A DNA stretch of 12,547 nucleotides. It comes from Syntrophaceae bacterium UBA6252. GTDB taxonomy: Bacteria; Desulfobacterota; Syntrophia; Syntrophales; UBA6807. Positions 1-7,412 of the stretch are shown piece by piece. Each line of letters opens with the position of its first letter. Positions within the stretch are counted from its first letter, which is position 1. The position numbers were made by a program, and so were the translations under genes. The notes beneath the pieces were generated by a model. That model was not told the origin of the DNA. It made no database searches and saw only the letters and a list, made by a program, of their open reading frames with translations. The DNA lies in the NCBI GenBank assembly GCA_002441265.1, contig DJVQ01000062.1:1-12547 (forward strand). Direction: 5' to 3'.

Positions 1-576
1 GTGAACTGGGTGCTCGTGAACGGCGAAACCGGGACGGGCGTCACCCTTCATTACATGGCGGAGAAGGCCGACGCCGGCGACATCGTCGGCCGCCGGGAGG
101 TCCCCATCGATTTTCAGGACACGGCGATCGTCCTGTACCGGAAGCTCCAGAAGGCAGCCGGAGAACTTCTGACGGAGCTTCTGCCCCTGATCCGCGAGGG
201 GAGGGCGCCCCGGATTCCCCAGGATGACCGGATGGCGAGCACCTACGGCGGGCGGAAGCCGGAGGACGGAAGGATCGACTGGACATGGCCCGTTCACCGG
301 ATATACAATCTCATCCGGGCCGTGACCGAGCCCTATCCCGGGGCCTTCGCCCATCTTCCCGGCGGTGAAAAAATGATCGTCTGGTGGGCGCTTCCGGAGA
401 GGGACGCCGTCCCGGACCGGCCCCCGGGCCGGTTGGAATGGCGCGCCGACGGCGTTTCCGTCCGCGGGAAGGACGGCCGGCTCAGGCTTCTCCGCGGGGA
501 GATCGACGGGAGACGGCTGGACGAAAAGGAATTGATTCGGTATTTCGAGGGAAAGGAAGGCTGGATTCTCACATGA
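1..576 (+). CDS. arnA: UDP-4-amino-4-deoxy-L-arabinose formyltransferase (ArnA N-terminal-domain homologue), 5' end outside window
   Basis: This is the C-terminal part of a methionyl-tRNA-formyltransferase-fold enzyme. It would N-formylate UDP-4-amino-4-deoxy-L-arabinose in the cytoplasm using 10-formyl-tetrahydrofolate. The first visible residues, NWVLVNGETGTGVTLHYM, match E. coli ArnA from about residue 115 (NWVLVNGETETGVTLHRM). The GTG at position 1 is therefore most likely an internal Val codon, and the upstream Asn and His of the active site lie outside the window. The catalytic Asp is present in EKADAGDIVG (visible residue 24, equivalent to Asp140 of ArnA). The RAVTEPYPGAF segment of the C-terminal subdomain is also present. 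A TGA stop at 574-576 lies exactly where the E. coli protein continues into its decarboxylase domain. The stop overlaps the next start as ATGA, so the two activities are separate, translationally coupled proteins. Family assignment is firm; the exact sugar substrate is inferred from the neighbours. Confidence 0.9.
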   Translation: MNWVLVNGETGTGVTLHYMAEKADAGDIVGRREVPIDFQDTAIVLYRKLQKAAGELLTELLPLIREGRAPRIPQDDRMASTYGGRKPEDGRIDWTWPVHRIYNLIRAVTEPYPGAFAHLPGGEKMIVWWALPERDAVPDRPPGRLEWRADGVSVRGKDGRLRLLRGEIDGRRLDEKELIRYFEGKEGWILT

Positions 577-1595
577 AAATACTCATTCTCGGCGTGAACG
601 GGTTCATCGGTCACCATCTGACGAACCGGATCCTTAAGACGACGGACTGGTCCGTCTACGGAATGGACCTTGCCTTCGACCGCCTGGAACCCGTTCTCGA
701 CCACAAGCGGTTTCACTACATCGAGGGGGACATTTCCATCAACCGGGAATGGATCGAGTACCACGTCAAGAAATGCGATGTCGTCATGCCCCTCGTGGCC
801 ATCGCGACGCCGAAGCTCTATGTGGAGGATCCCATCCATGTCTTCAACCTGGACTTCGAGATGAACCTCAACGTGGTGAAACACTGCGTCAAGTACCGGA
901 AACGGATCGTTTTCCCCTCGACCTCCGAAGTCTACGGGGATTCGAGGGACCCCGAGTTCCGGGAGGACGAGACCTTCCTCGTCGTCGGCCCCATCCAGAA
1001 GGAGCGCTGGATCTATTCCTGCTGCAAACAGCTCCTGGACCGGGTGATTTATGCCTACGGGACGAGGGGGCATCTGGAATTCACCCTTTTCCGGCCCTTC
1101 AACTGGATCGGCCCCCGGCTGGATTCCCTCGATACGGCAAAGGAAGGGAGCTCCCGGGTGGTGACCCAGTTCATCGCCGAGCTTTTTCTGAAAAAGCCGA
1201 TCTACCTCGTGGACGGCGGGCACCAGAAACGGTGTTTCACGTACGTGGACGATGGAATCGACGCGCTCATGGGCATCCTCGAAAACCGCGACGGGTGCTG
1301 CCGCAACGAAATCATCAACATCGGGAACCCGGGGAACGAATGCTCCATCAGGGAACTGGCCCACCTCCTGAAGGACCTTTTCCGGGAGCATCCCCTCCAC
1401 GGGGCGGACGGGGAATATTCGGACATCACGGAACGGTCGTCCGAATCGTACTATGGGAAAGGGTACCAGGACATCTACACGAGAAAACCAAGCATCGAGA
1501 AGGCGAGGCGGATCCTTGGCTGGGAACCCCGGATCGGCCTGAAGGAGGCGATGCAAAAAACCCTGTACGCATTTCTGGAGGAGAACGAACGGTAG
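573..1595 (+). CDS. arnA: UDP-glucuronate decarboxylase / UDP-4-keto-pentose synthase (ArnA C-terminal-domain homologue)
   Basis: This 340-residue extended-SDR enzyme would oxidatively decarboxylate UDP-glucuronate to UDP-4-keto-pentose with NAD+, an early step of aminoarabinose synthesis. It follows the ArnA decarboxylase domain closely along its length. It has the NAD loop LGVNGFIGHHL near residue 5, EGDISI, EWIEYHVKKCDVV, the active-site STSEVYG, and the YxxxK pair in RWIYSCCKQLLDRV. Further matches are TLFRPFNWIGPRLDS, QKRCFTYVDDGI, YYGKGYQD, and RKPSI with the Arg equivalent to ArnA Arg619. The ATG at 573 overlaps the previous stop (ATGA). Starts further upstream in this frame would read through the formyltransferase gene and lack homology. 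As a stand-alone protein it resembles the free-standing bifunctional UDP-4-keto-pentose/UDP-xylose synthases, so some UDP-xylose production is possible. The gene ends 48 bp before arnD. Confidence 0.93.
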   Translation: MKILILGVNGFIGHHLTNRILKTTDWSVYGMDLAFDRLEPVLDHKRFHYIEGDISINREWIEYHVKKCDVVMPLVAIATPKLYVEDPIHVFNLDFEMNLNVVKHCVKYRKRIVFPSTSEVYGDSRDPEFREDETFLVVGPIQKERWIYSCCKQLLDRVIYAYGTRGHLEFTLFRPFNWIGPRLDSLDTAKEGSSRVVTQFIAELFLKKPIYLVDGGHQKRCFTYVDDGIDALMGILENRDGCCRNEIINIGNPGNECSIRELAHLLKDLFREHPLHGADGEYSDITERSSESYYGKGYQDIYTRKPSIEKARRILGWEPRIGLKEAMQKTLYAFLEENER

Positions 1596-1600
1596 GAAAG

Positions 1601-1618
1601 GGCGCCTTCGCCGGCGCC
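1601..1618 (+). repeat. Short GC-rich hairpin between arnA and arnD
   Basis: GGCGCC at 1601-1606 and again at 1613-1618 is self-complementary and can form a 6-bp stem with a 6-nt loop (TTCGCC). No T-run follows, so it does not look like an intrinsic terminator. It could affect mRNA processing or stability between the two cistrons, or be incidental in GC-rich DNA. Confidence 0.35.
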
Positions 1619-1643
1619 GCCTGGGAAGCGGGGCCGGTTCTCG

Positions 1644-2531
1644 ATGGATGAGGGGGAACCATTCTTGAAAGACCGGAAGATCCTGGGACTGAAAATCGAC
1701 GTGGACACCTATCTGGGGATGAAACGGGGGGTCCCCCGTCTCCTGGAGACGCTGGCCCGTTTCGGCGTCCCGGGGACTTTTTTCCTTTCTTTCGGCCCCG
1801 ACGCCTCCGGCCGGGCAGTGTTCCAGCTTGTCAGAAATCCGATGTTCCTGAAAAAGATGATCCGGACCCGGGCGGGCAGCCTCTACGGTTTCCGGACGGC
1901 ATTTTACGGATTTCTCCTCCCGTCGCCCAAGATCGCCCTTTCCTTTCCCTCCCTGGTTCGCCGGATCGTCCGGGAAGGCCATGAAGTGGAGTTTCATGCC
2001 TGGGACCACCGCCGCTGGCAGGACGAGATGCCCGTGAGATCCCGGGAGTGGATTTCCCGGTGGTTCGAAAAGGGGGTCGGGGCATACCGCGCCCTTCTCG
2101 GAAAGGATCCCCTGGCCTTCGGCGCTCCCGGGTGGGTCATGGACGAACGGGTGCCGGAGATCCTCCGGCCGTATGGATTTTCCTACCTCAGCTGCACCCG
2201 GGCGAAGCGGCCTTTCCTTTACGAGGGCCTGGGAATTCCCGAGATCCCGTCGGATCTTCCCTGTGTCGAGGAGGCGGGCGCGGCGGAGGGGGCCGGGGCC
2301 ATCCTCGAGGGCCTTGCTCCGGGAGGACTCCACGTGCTCCCCGTCCACGGGGAAGTGGAGGGAGGCGCCGGGGCCGGAGACTTCGAACGCCTTCTCGGAG
2401 AGGTGGTGAAGATGGGATACCGGGTGGAACCGCTGTCCCGCATCCGGGACCTCCTCCGGGAGGAGAATCTGCCGGCACGGAATTGCCGGATGGCGCTGCT
2501 TCCCGGAAGAGCCTTCCCCTGCGCCGTATGA
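1644..2531 (+). CDS. arnD: 4-deoxy-4-formamido-L-arabinose-phosphoundecaprenol deformylase (ArnD)
   Basis: This NodB-type polysaccharide deacetylase removes the formyl group from undecaprenyl-phosphate-linked 4-formamido-arabinose, before ArnT transfers the sugar to lipid A. Collinear matches to E. coli ArnD are LGLKIDVDTYLGMKRGVPRL (ArnD: [20 protein letters not shown]), FFLSFGPDASGR, SLYG, EVEFHAWDHRRWQ with the metal-site His/Asp residues, the APGW region, and VHGEVEG near the C-terminus. The length of 295 residues is typical. The start is uncertain. ATG 1644 adds a 12-residue leader, but TTG 1665 follows AGGGGGAA (1651-1658) by 6 nt and gives an N-terminus much closer to E. coli ArnD, so TTG may be the real start. 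The stop TGA lies 17 nt before the next gene. No arnB, arnC or arnT is in view; they may lie upstream or elsewhere. Confidence 0.92.
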   Translation: MDEGEPFLKDRKILGLKIDVDTYLGMKRGVPRLLETLARFGVPGTFFLSFGPDASGRAVFQLVRNPMFLKKMIRTRAGSLYGFRTAFYGFLLPSPKIALSFPSLVRRIVREGHEVEFHAWDHRRWQDEMPVRSREWISRWFEKGVGAYRALLGKDPLAFGAPGWVMDERVPEILRPYGFSYLSCTRAKRPFLYEGLGIPEIPSDLPCVEEAGAAEGAGAILEGLAPGGLHVLPVHGEVEGGAGAGDFERLLGEVVKMGYRVEPLSRIRDLLREENLPARNCRMALLPGRAFPCAV

Positions 2532-2548
2532 CGGGCAAAGGAGAGACC

Positions 2549-3580
2549 ATGGACATTCAGGAGGGCAACAAGCACCGTCTCGAACAGCTCCGGAAGATCG
2601 TCGAACGGGAAAGGGAGATCCTCATCGTCCTTCACAACAATCCCGATCCGGATGCCCTGGCCTCGGCGCTCGCGCTGAAATACCTTCTCAGGGAGAAGTG
2701 GGGGGTCTTCTCGGTTATCGCCTACGGGGGGATCGTCGGCAGGGCGGAAAACCAGGCCATGATCCGGCACCTGAAAATCGATATCACCCCCATGCAGAAA
2801 GTGGACGTCCGCGACTTCTCCGTGATCGCCCTCGTGGACAACCAGCCCGGGGCGGGAAACAATCCGCTTCCCGGAAGGGTCCAGCCGGCGATCGTCATCG
2901 ATCACCACGAACCGGTGCGGGCGCGGACTCGGCGCGTGAAATTCGCCGACATCCGTACGGACTACGGGAGCACGTCCTCGATCCTAACGGAATATCTGAA
3001 GGAGTCGGACATCGCGGGGATCGACCGGAAGGTCGTCACGGCGCTCTTCTACGGGATCAAGTCGGACACCCGCGACCTCGGGAGGGGGGCAAGCGTCAAG
3101 GACAGGGAAGCCTATGTGTTTCTCTATCCCCGGGTGCTCTTCACGACCCTTTCCAGGATCGAACACCCGCAGCTTCCCCGGGACTACTTCAAGACCTTCG
3201 AGAAGGCCATCGACAACGCCGTCATCTACCGGGACGCCCTGGTTTGCGAACTGGGGTACATCGAGAGTCCCGACATCCTCGCGGAAATGTCGGACCTCCT
3301 GGTGCGGGTGGAAGGGATCCGGTGGGCGCTCAGCATCGGGGAATTCGACGGGGCGGTCTACTTCTCCCTGAGGACGGTGAACCCGAGAGGGCATTCGGAC
3401 TGGATCGTCCAGAAGATGGTGGAGAAGATCGGGGCCGGGGGAGGGCACCACATGGCCGCGGCGGGGAGGGTCTCCCTTTCCCACGGCCTCGCGAAGGACT
3501 ATCGGACCGCCGTGGATCTTCTCGTCGCCCGCTTCCTGAAACGGATCAAGCGGGAGAACGTTCCGGGGAAATCCCTATAG
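2549..3580 (+). CDS. DHH-DHHA1 family phosphoesterase (NrnA-like nanoRNase / PAP phosphatase type)
   Basis: This 343-residue cytoplasmic phosphoesterase has DHH-family motifs in order: LHNNPDPDALASALAL near residues 27-42, ALVDNQPGAG, VIDHHEP (the name-giving DHH), YGIKSDTRDLG, and a C-terminal DHHA1 box GAGGGHHMAAAGRV. Family members of this size degrade very short RNAs, dephosphorylate 3'-phosphoadenosine 5'-phosphate, or cleave cyclic dinucleotides. The sequence alone does not decide between these. ATG 2549 is chosen because AAAGGAGAG ends 3 nt upstream. ATG 2528, which overlaps the arnD stop as ATGA, is an in-frame alternative with a poorer ribosome site. The gene closes the + strand operon, and its last 6 nt overlap the convergent rpe. 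It has no known role in the Arn pathway, so its position may simply be co-transcription. Confidence 0.88.
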   Translation: MDIQEGNKHRLEQLRKIVEREREILIVLHNNPDPDALASALALKYLLREKWGVFSVIAYGGIVGRAENQAMIRHLKIDITPMQKVDVRDFSVIALVDNQPGAGNNPLPGRVQPAIVIDHHEPVRARTRRVKFADIRTDYGSTSSILTEYLKESDIAGIDRKVVTALFYGIKSDTRDLGRGASVKDREAYVFLYPRVLFTTLSRIEHPQLPRDYFKTFEKAIDNAVIYRDALVCELGYIESPDILAEMSDLLVRVEGIRWALSIGEFDGAVYFSLRTVNPRGHSDWIVQKMVEKIGAGGGHHMAAAGRVSLSHGLAKDYRTAVDLLVARFLKRIKRENVPGKSL

Positions 3581-4243
3581 GGAGGGGTCGTCGAGGATTT
3601 TCCGCATCTCCCGGACCGCGTCGCCGGGGGAGGGCTCGCCGAAAACGGCCGATCCGGAAACGAAGACGTCGGCGCCCGCCTTCCGGACCTCCTTCAGGTT
3701 GGTCCGGTCGATCCCTCCGTCCACCTCGATGAGAACGGGAAGGGAGCGTGCGTCGATATATTCCCGGGCCTCCCGGATCCTGGAGAGGGCGGACCGGATG
3801 AATTTCTGCCCTCCGAATCCCGGATTGACGGACATGAGGAGCAGGAGATCCACCTCCGGCAGGATGGGCTCGACGAGGACGAACGGCGTGGCGGGATTCA
3901 GCGACACCCCCGCCAGGCAACCCGCTTCCCGGATCATGGAAACGGTCCGGTGCAGGTGGTGCGCCGCCTCGACGTGAACGGTGATCAGGTTGCTTCCGGC
4001 CTCCGCGAAGTCCCGGATGTACCGCTCCGGCGTCTCGATCATGAGGTGGACGTCGAAGAAAAGGGACGTTCCCTTCCGGAGGGAACGGACCACCGGCGGC
4101 CCGATGGTGATGTTCGGGACGAAGTGGCCGTCCATGACGTCCACGTGGATCCAGTCGACTCCGGCCTTCTCGACCTTGCGGATCTCGTCGCCCAGACGGC
4201 CGAAATCCGCCGAGAGGATGGATGCGGCGATTTTTCCGCTCAT
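3575..4243 (-). CDS. rpe: Ribulose-phosphate 3-epimerase
   Basis: This 222-residue TIM-barrel enzyme interconverts D-ribulose 5-phosphate and D-xylulose 5-phosphate in the pentose phosphate pathway. Diagnostic motifs in order are IAASILSADFGRLGDEI, HVDVMDGHFVPNITIGP (metal and catalytic Asp), DVHLMIETPERYI (metal His), ITVHVEA, SLNPATP, LLLLMSVNPGFGGQKFI, VLIEVDGGI (second catalytic Asp), and VSGSAVFG for phosphate binding. All expected active-site residues are present and the length is typical. The start codon overlaps the stop of the upstream lipoprotein gene as ATGA (4240-4243), implying one transcript and coupled translation. The 3' end overlaps the convergent DHH gene by 6 nt. Confidence 0.96.
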   Translation of the reverse strand: MSGKIAASILSADFGRLGDEIRKVEKAGVDWIHVDVMDGHFVPNITIGPPVVRSLRKGTSLFFDVHLMIETPERYIRDFAEAGSNLITVHVEAAHHLHRTVSMIREAGCLAGVSLNPATPFVLVEPILPEVDLLLLMSVNPGFGGQKFIRSALSRIREAREYIDARSLPVLIEVDGGIDRTNLKEVRKAGADVFVSGSAVFGEPSPGDAVREMRKILDDPSL

Positions 4244-5001
4244 GGTTTCCCGGTGCTTTCGAACTTGAGGATCAGGGGATGGAGGGTGCCCGTGTCCGCT
4301 TCCTTCACGGTCAGCCGGAGTTCCTTTGCCTTTTTCGACTCCCCGGGGAAGAAGAGGAAGCCGTACGCGATTTCGCCGGGCGTGACGGGCCGGGTTTCGA
4401 GGGAACGGTTTTTCAGGTCTTCCCGGATCTCCCGCTCCACGTCGCGATTGTCCAGCGCCGAGCCGCCCCCCACCGTGGCACCCGCCGCCGCGCCGAGGGC
4501 CGCCCCCTTCATGACCGCGTCCCCCACATTGTGCCCGCTGACGATTCCGATGGCCGCCCCGATGAGGGCCCCAGCCGCGCCGGCAAGGAATCCCGATTTG
4601 GCCGCCTCCGGGGCCACTTTGCCCAGCTCCGTCTTCTTGGAGATGCGGTCATAGGCCAGGCTGGCGTCCAGGATGGGCCACAGGTTGTTTTCCTCGTCCA
4701 CCAGGAATGTCGTTTTGGGGACGATTTCGATGGGATGGGTCCCCCGGTTGTCGAAAACGACCTGGACGGGAAGCACCCCCGCGCTGAGGATGTCGAAGCC
4801 GAAGGCTTCCCCGGCTTTCCTGTTTTCGTCGTAGGCCGACGATGCGATCACCCCACCCGCCACGTCCACCGCGTTCGGGTAGGCCTCGGGCATCTTGAAG
4901 GGCACCACTTTCCGTTCGTAGGACGCGCATCCCGAGAGAAAGGCGAGGACGATGCATCCCGAAACGACTGCTCTGAAATATGACGAAATCGTGCGGATCA
5001 T
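4240..5001 (-). CDS. Glycine-zipper outer-membrane lipoprotein of unknown function
   Basis: This 253-residue predicted lipoprotein has basic N-terminal residues, a hydrophobic stretch and the lipobox LSGC with Cys25. The next residue is Ala, so outer-membrane sorting is expected. A middle region with alternating short side chains and Phe/Val (VQVVFDNRG) looks beta-rich. Residues about 137-181 form a Gly/Ala-rich glycine zipper (GFLAGAAGALIGAAIGI, then GAALGAAAGATVGGG) that could insert in or span a membrane. The C-terminal part is soluble and charged. ATG 5001 is chosen because AAAGGGG lies 7 nt upstream and the signal peptide starts there; longer readings would extend into the 5' leader. It has its own promoter and is coupled to rpe. 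I do not recognise a named family. Confidence 0.8.
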   Translation of the reverse strand: MIRTISSYFRAVVSGCIVLAFLSGCASYERKVVPFKMPEAYPNAVDVAGGVIASSAYDENRKAGEAFGFDILSAGVLPVQVVFDNRGTHPIEIVPKTTFLVDEENNLWPILDASLAYDRISKKTELGKVAPEAAKSGFLAGAAGALIGAAIGIVSGHNVGDAVMKGAALGAAAGATVGGGSALDNRDVEREIREDLKNRSLETRPVTPGEIAYGFLFFPGESKKAKELRLTVKEADTGTLHPLILKFESTGKP

Positions 5002-5065
5002 TGATTTTCCCCTTTCTCCGGAGGTCCTGCGGCCGCGGAATGCCGGAATCTCTGACATAATGAGG

Positions 5066-5095
5066 AAAATACTATACCCCCGCAAAGGATGTCAA
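5066..5095 (-). promoter_or_regulatory. Sigma-70-type promoter for the lipoprotein-rpe operon
   Basis: On the minus strand there is a perfect TTGACA at 5095-5090, an 18-nt spacer and TATTTT at 5071-5066. Transcription would begin near 5059, giving a leader of about 58 nt before ATG 5001. The -35 box is about 30 bp from that of the divergent waaA promoter. No biochemical evidence is available. Confidence 0.6.
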
Positions 5096-5125
5096 CATTT
5101 TCCGGGCAGTTCCTCCAAGTAGTTC

Positions 5126-5154
5126 TTGACAGGAACCGAAAAGGACTTTATCGT
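5126..5154 (+). promoter_or_regulatory. Sigma-70-type promoter for waaA
   Basis: TTGACA at 5126-5131 is followed by exactly 17 nt and then TATCGT at 5149-5154, predicting a start near 5161. Because the promoter lies inside the 5' extension that begins at ATG 5089, it argues that waaA translation starts downstream, at TTG 5200. Confidence 0.6.
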
Positions 5155-5186
5155 CACGGCGCGATCGAACCACTTACGGCTTCGTC

Positions 5187-5202
5187 AGGAGACACGGGAT
5201 TG
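5187..5202 (+). promoter_or_regulatory. Ribosome binding site and TTG start of waaA
   Basis: AGGAG at 5187-5191 is spaced 8 nt from TTG 5200-5202. The resulting N-terminus begins immediately before the hydrophobic anchor expected for WaaA. This site decides the start over ATG 5089. Confidence 0.7.
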
Positions 5203-6537
5203 AAGCACCTCGCTTCCTACAATGCCCTCCTCGGTCTTTCCGCCCTCGTCCTGGGACCCTATTACGGTCTTCGGATCCTTGCCACGGGAAAGTACCGGAA
5301 GAGCATCGGCGGCAAACTGGGAAGGGTGGACGGAAAGGCGTTTGAAGCCCTCCAGGGCTCTCCCCGGATCTGGCTCCATGCCGTTTCGGTGGGGGAGGTC
5401 ACGGCGGCGGCCCCCGTCATCACCTCTCTCAGGGCGGCCTGTCCCGGGGCCTCGATTCTCCTTTCCACAAGCACGGAAACGGGGCAGGAAATGGCGCGCC
5501 GCGTGGCCGGGGATGCGGACCTCCACTTCTACTACCCCCTGGATCTTCCCTGGGTGGTCCGCAAGGTCATGGGGTACGTCCGGCCCGACGTCTTCGTCCT
5601 CCTCGAGTCCGAATTCTGGCCCAACCTGATCGACCAGTGCCGCGGGAGAGGGACGCCGGTCGTCCTGGTGAACGGCAGGATCTCCCCCCGCTCCTTCAAC
5701 CGTTACCGGATGTCCCGCTTTTTCTGGAAGGAGGTCTTAAGTTCCGTGGATCACATGGGGATGATCTCCCTCACGGACGCCGAGCGCATCCGGGCTTTCG
5801 GCGGATTGCCGGAACGGATCACCGTCGAGGGGAACGCCAAGTTCGACGGTCTCGCCGCCCGGGTGGCCCCCGCCCTGCGGGAGGAAGCGAGGAAAAAGCT
5901 TCAGATCGGGAAGGAAACGCCGGTATTCGTCGCCGGAAGCACCCACCAGGGGGAGGAGACGGCGGTCCTCGATGTGTATTCCCGGATCGTGGAGGAATTT
6001 CCGGGGATGGTTCTCGTCCTCGTTCCCAGGCACACGGACCGGCGGGAGGCCGTGCTCCGGACGGTCCGGGCCGCCGGTTTCGACGATGTGATCACCCTGT
6101 CCGAGATGGATGCCGGAAGGGTCCGGAAAGGGGAACGGGTGATCGTCGTGGACGTCATCGGCGAACTGTTCAAGATCTACGGGCTTGCCACGGTGGTCTT
6201 CTGCGGGGGGAGCCTGGTTCCCAAAGGGGGCCAGAACATCCTCGAGGCCGCGGCATGGGGGAAGGTGGTCTTCTACGGTCCTTCCATGGAGGACTTCAGG
6301 GAGGAGCAGGCCGTGCTCGAGGAGGCCGGTGCCGGCAGAATGGTGGAAAGCGCCGACGCCCTCTGCCGGGGCATCCTGGAAGCCCTGCGGTCCCCGGAAG
6401 CCCTTGCGCGGGACGGGCGGAAAGGCCGGGAGGCCGTCCTCCGCCACCGGGGGGCGTCCGACCGGTACGCCCGCCGGATCGTCGAGGCGCTCCAGCGAAG
6501 CCGCCCGGAATTTCAGCCCTCCGCCTTCCTGAGATAA
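5200..6537 (+). CDS. waaA: 3-deoxy-D-manno-octulosonic acid (Kdo) transferase
   Basis: This 445-residue GT30-family glycosyltransferase transfers Kdo from CMP-Kdo to the lipid A precursor at the cytoplasmic face of the inner membrane. It has an N-terminal hydrophobic anchor (ALLGLSALVLGPYYGL, residues 9-24). It also has the acceptor-domain motif WLHAVSVGE with the catalytic Glu (E66), STSTETG, YYPLDLPW, RPDVFVLLESEFWPNLI, VNGRIS and GNAKFD. The donor domain shows VAGSTHQGEE, LVPRH and GGSLVPKGGQNILEAAAWG. The start is TTG 5200, supported by an AGGAG site and a promoter just upstream; ATG 5089 would precede the promoter. Its last 25 nt overlap the convergent oxidoreductase beta gene. Whether it adds one or more Kdo residues cannot be read from sequence. 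It fits the lipid A theme of the Arn genes but is transcribed separately. Confidence 0.94.
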   Translation: MKHLASYNALLGLSALVLGPYYGLRILATGKYRKSIGGKLGRVDGKAFEALQGSPRIWLHAVSVGEVTAAAPVITSLRAACPGASILLSTSTETGQEMARRVAGDADLHFYYPLDLPWVVRKVMGYVRPDVFVLLESEFWPNLIDQCRGRGTPVVLVNGRISPRSFNRYRMSRFFWKEVLSSVDHMGMISLTDAERIRAFGGLPERITVEGNAKFDGLAARVAPALREEARKKLQIGKETPVFVAGSTHQGEETAVLDVYSRIVEEFPGMVLVLVPRHTDRREAVLRTVRAAGFDDVITLSEMDAGRVRKGERVIVVDVIGELFKIYGLATVVFCGGSLVPKGGQNILEAAAWGKVVFYGPSMEDFREEQAVLEEAGAGRMVESADALCRGILEALRSPEALARDGRKGREAVLRHRGASDRYARRIVEALQRSRPEFQPSAFLR

Positions 6538-7412
6538 TCGTTCCAGCGGCTGTCCACCCAGGCCTGGAGACGATTCAACTGTTCGATGCTCATCTTCCGA
6601 AACCGCCCCTGCTTCCCCACGTAGTTGATGATGGGCTGCTTCTTCCCGCGTTCGGCCATGGTCTTGCTTCTTCCGGTGAAGCGGAATTTCCCGTCCTCGA
6701 TCTCGAAGAGAACGACGATTCCCGTTTCCACGGCGAGCTGGCCCATCCGGACGGTGTCCTTTGCAGGGAACATCCACCCCGGCGGGCAAGGGCTGTAGAT
6801 GTGCATGTACCGGGTTCCCTTGATCCTCTTGGCCTTGACGAACTTTTCGTACAGATCGATGGGGTAGGCGGGGGACGTGGTGGCGAGGTAGGGCAGATCG
6901 TGGGCCTCCATGATCCGGACGAAGTCCTTCTTGCTGTGCTCCTTGGTGAGGATGGGCGTCGTCGTCGTGATGGCCCCCATGGGGGTGGCGCTCGAACGCT
7001 GGGTCCCCGTGTTCATGTATCCTTCGTTGTCGTAGCACACGTAGATGAAGTCGGTGGTCCTCTCGGCGGCCCCGCTCAGGGCCTGGATTCCCATGTCGTA
7101 GGTGGAACCGTCTCCGGCCATGGCCACGACGGTGATGTCCGTTTTGTTCAGCGCCCGGAGCCCCGCCGCGATTCCCGAAGCGGAGGCGGCGGTGCTGGCG
7201 AACGTCGTGTTCAGGCAAGGCACCGTCACCGGGGTGATGGGGTAAAGCCCGTGGAGAACGCAAAGACAGCTTGCCGGAATGGTCAGGACCGTGTTTTCCC
7301 GGAGGGCCTTCAGCATGTGGCGGTAGGCCAGGGTGAGCCCGCAGCCCTGGCAGGCCCGGCTTCCCGGCAGAATGTATTCCGTCTCGTTGATCTTGAACAG
7401 ATTATCCTGCAT
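6513..7412 (-). CDS. porB: 2-oxoacid:ferredoxin oxidoreductase beta subunit (TPP-binding)
   Basis: This 299-residue subunit binds thiamine diphosphate and probably one [4Fe-4S] cluster of a pyruvate:ferredoxin-oxidoreductase-type enzyme, which interconverts a 2-oxoacid plus CoA with acyl-CoA, CO2 and reduced ferredoxin. Visible are CQGCG (C21, C24) followed by LTLAYRHML, further Cys in ASCLCVLHG, and the TPP/Mg motif MAGDGSTYDMG continuing to CYDNEGYMNTG. PCPPGW supplies the last likely cluster Cys. The QRSSATPMGA segment is typical of this subunit. The start overlaps the alpha gene by 11 nt. The last 25 nt overlap convergent waaA and no terminator separates them. The substrate could be pyruvate, a branched-chain or an aryl 2-oxoacid; sequence motifs do not settle it, and the por symbol denotes the family only. 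Confidence 0.9.
   Translation of the reverse strand: MQDNLFKINETEYILPGSRACQGCGLTLAYRHMLKALRENTVLTIPASCLCVLHGLYPITPVTVPCLNTTFASTAASASGIAAGLRALNKTDITVVAMAGDGSTYDMGIQALSGAAERTTDFIYVCYDNEGYMNTGTQRSSATPMGAITTTTPILTKEHSKKDFVRIMEAHDLPYLATTSPAYPIDLYEKFVKAKRIKGTRYMHIYSPCPPGWMFPAKDTVRMGQLAVETGIVVLFEIEDGKFRFTGRSKTMAERGKKQPIINYVGKQGRFRKMSIEQLNRLQAWVDSRWNDYLRKAEG

Noticed and set aside
333..2348. Very long minus-strand open frame (about 670 codons) opposite arnA and arnD
   Set aside because: It is antisense to three genes with clear homology. GC-rich codon bias leaves stops rare on the opposite strand, and the translation shows no family motif.
5089..5199. Upstream extension of waaA from ATG 5089
   Set aside because: It contains a consensus promoter, its sequence does not resemble a WaaA N-terminus, and an AGGAG-TTG start lies at its end.
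5737..7263. Long minus-strand open frame spanning waaA and porB
   Set aside because: It reads antisense to waaA and out of frame with porB; both real genes are well supported.
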